From positions 1 to 6,550 of the forward strand of contig HF986001.1 in NCBI GenBank assembly GCA_000431015.1: DNA of 6,550 nt. The letters run 5' to 3'. Positions 6,486-6,550 of this stretch are shown piece by piece; position 1 is the first letter of the stretch, and every line of letters begins with the position of its first letter. A program made the translations under genes and the position numbers. This stretch comes from Alistipes sp. CAG:514. GTDB lineage: Bacteria; Bacteroidota; Bacteroidia; Bacteroidales; UBA932. Below the pieces are notes generated by a model. It ran no database searches. It saw only the letters and a program-made list of their open reading frames with translations, and had not been told where the DNA came from.

Positions 6486-6550
6486 CTTATCCCCCCGTCT
6501 GAACCTTACGCAAATAAGATTGGTTCATGGGTAAAAGTATGTGTTTAGGC

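Noticed and set aside
6486..6550. Window tail with a C6 run (6491-6496) and an ATG at 6527 open to the end (MGKSMCLG)
   Set aside because: Only eight codons are visible, with no promoter box or motif, so a partial gene cannot be supported. The C-run is too short to be meaningful.
1..6550. Search for CRISPR arrays, insertion sequences, phage or defence genes, riboswitches and long direct repeats
   Set aside because: No spaced direct repeats, transposase motifs, terminal inverted repeats or recognisable riboswitch leaders were seen. Base composition looks even across all genes, with no sign of recent transfer.

Overview
The window reads as an ordinary chromosomal housekeeping segment from a fairly GC-rich member of the Bacteroidota, probably the Bacteroidales. 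The evidence is the TAnnTTTG type of -7 promoter box before gyrA and tRNA-His, A/T-rich start regions without Shine-Dalgarno sequences, and the character of the GyrA and secreted proteins. G or C at most third codon positions suggests an Alistipes-like or related uncultured gut lineage rather than a low-GC Bacteroides, but the species cannot be named from this sequence.

Layout, left to right. Bases 6-44 form an intrinsic terminator for an unseen upstream gene, and a gyrA promoter (23-54) is nested inside and just after it. gyrA (89-2617, +) encodes a full-length, catalytically intact DNA gyrase A subunit. After 29 bp comes a secreted tetratricopeptide-repeat protein (2647-3966, +), probably in the same transcript. 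A perfect 21-bp inverted repeat (4028-4077) separates this unit from a convergent minus-strand pair and probably terminates both. That pair, in transcription order, is an exported CapA-like metallophosphatase-fold protein (6257-5121, -) and a PhoH-family ATPase (5118-4135, -), with only 2 bp between them. A divergent control region (6258-6373) separates this operon from a tRNA-His gene (6374-6447, +), which has its own promoter and an intrinsic terminator. The last ~65 bases hold nothing I can call.

The genes do not form one pathway. gyrA acts on DNA topology, the PhoH-type ATPase is linked in other bacteria to RNA and ribosome metabolism, tRNA-His serves translation, and the TPR and CapA-like proteins act outside the cytoplasm. 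The coding strand is fully packed: no stretch over about 120 bp lacks a gene.

I found no convincing new biological system. The points most worth a second look are regulatory: the terminator/promoter overlap before gyrA, the bidirectional hairpin whose stem carries an extended Shine-Dalgarno/anti-Shine-Dalgarno pair, a possible leaderless start for the CapA-like gene, and the secreted TPR protein of unknown role tied to gyrA.
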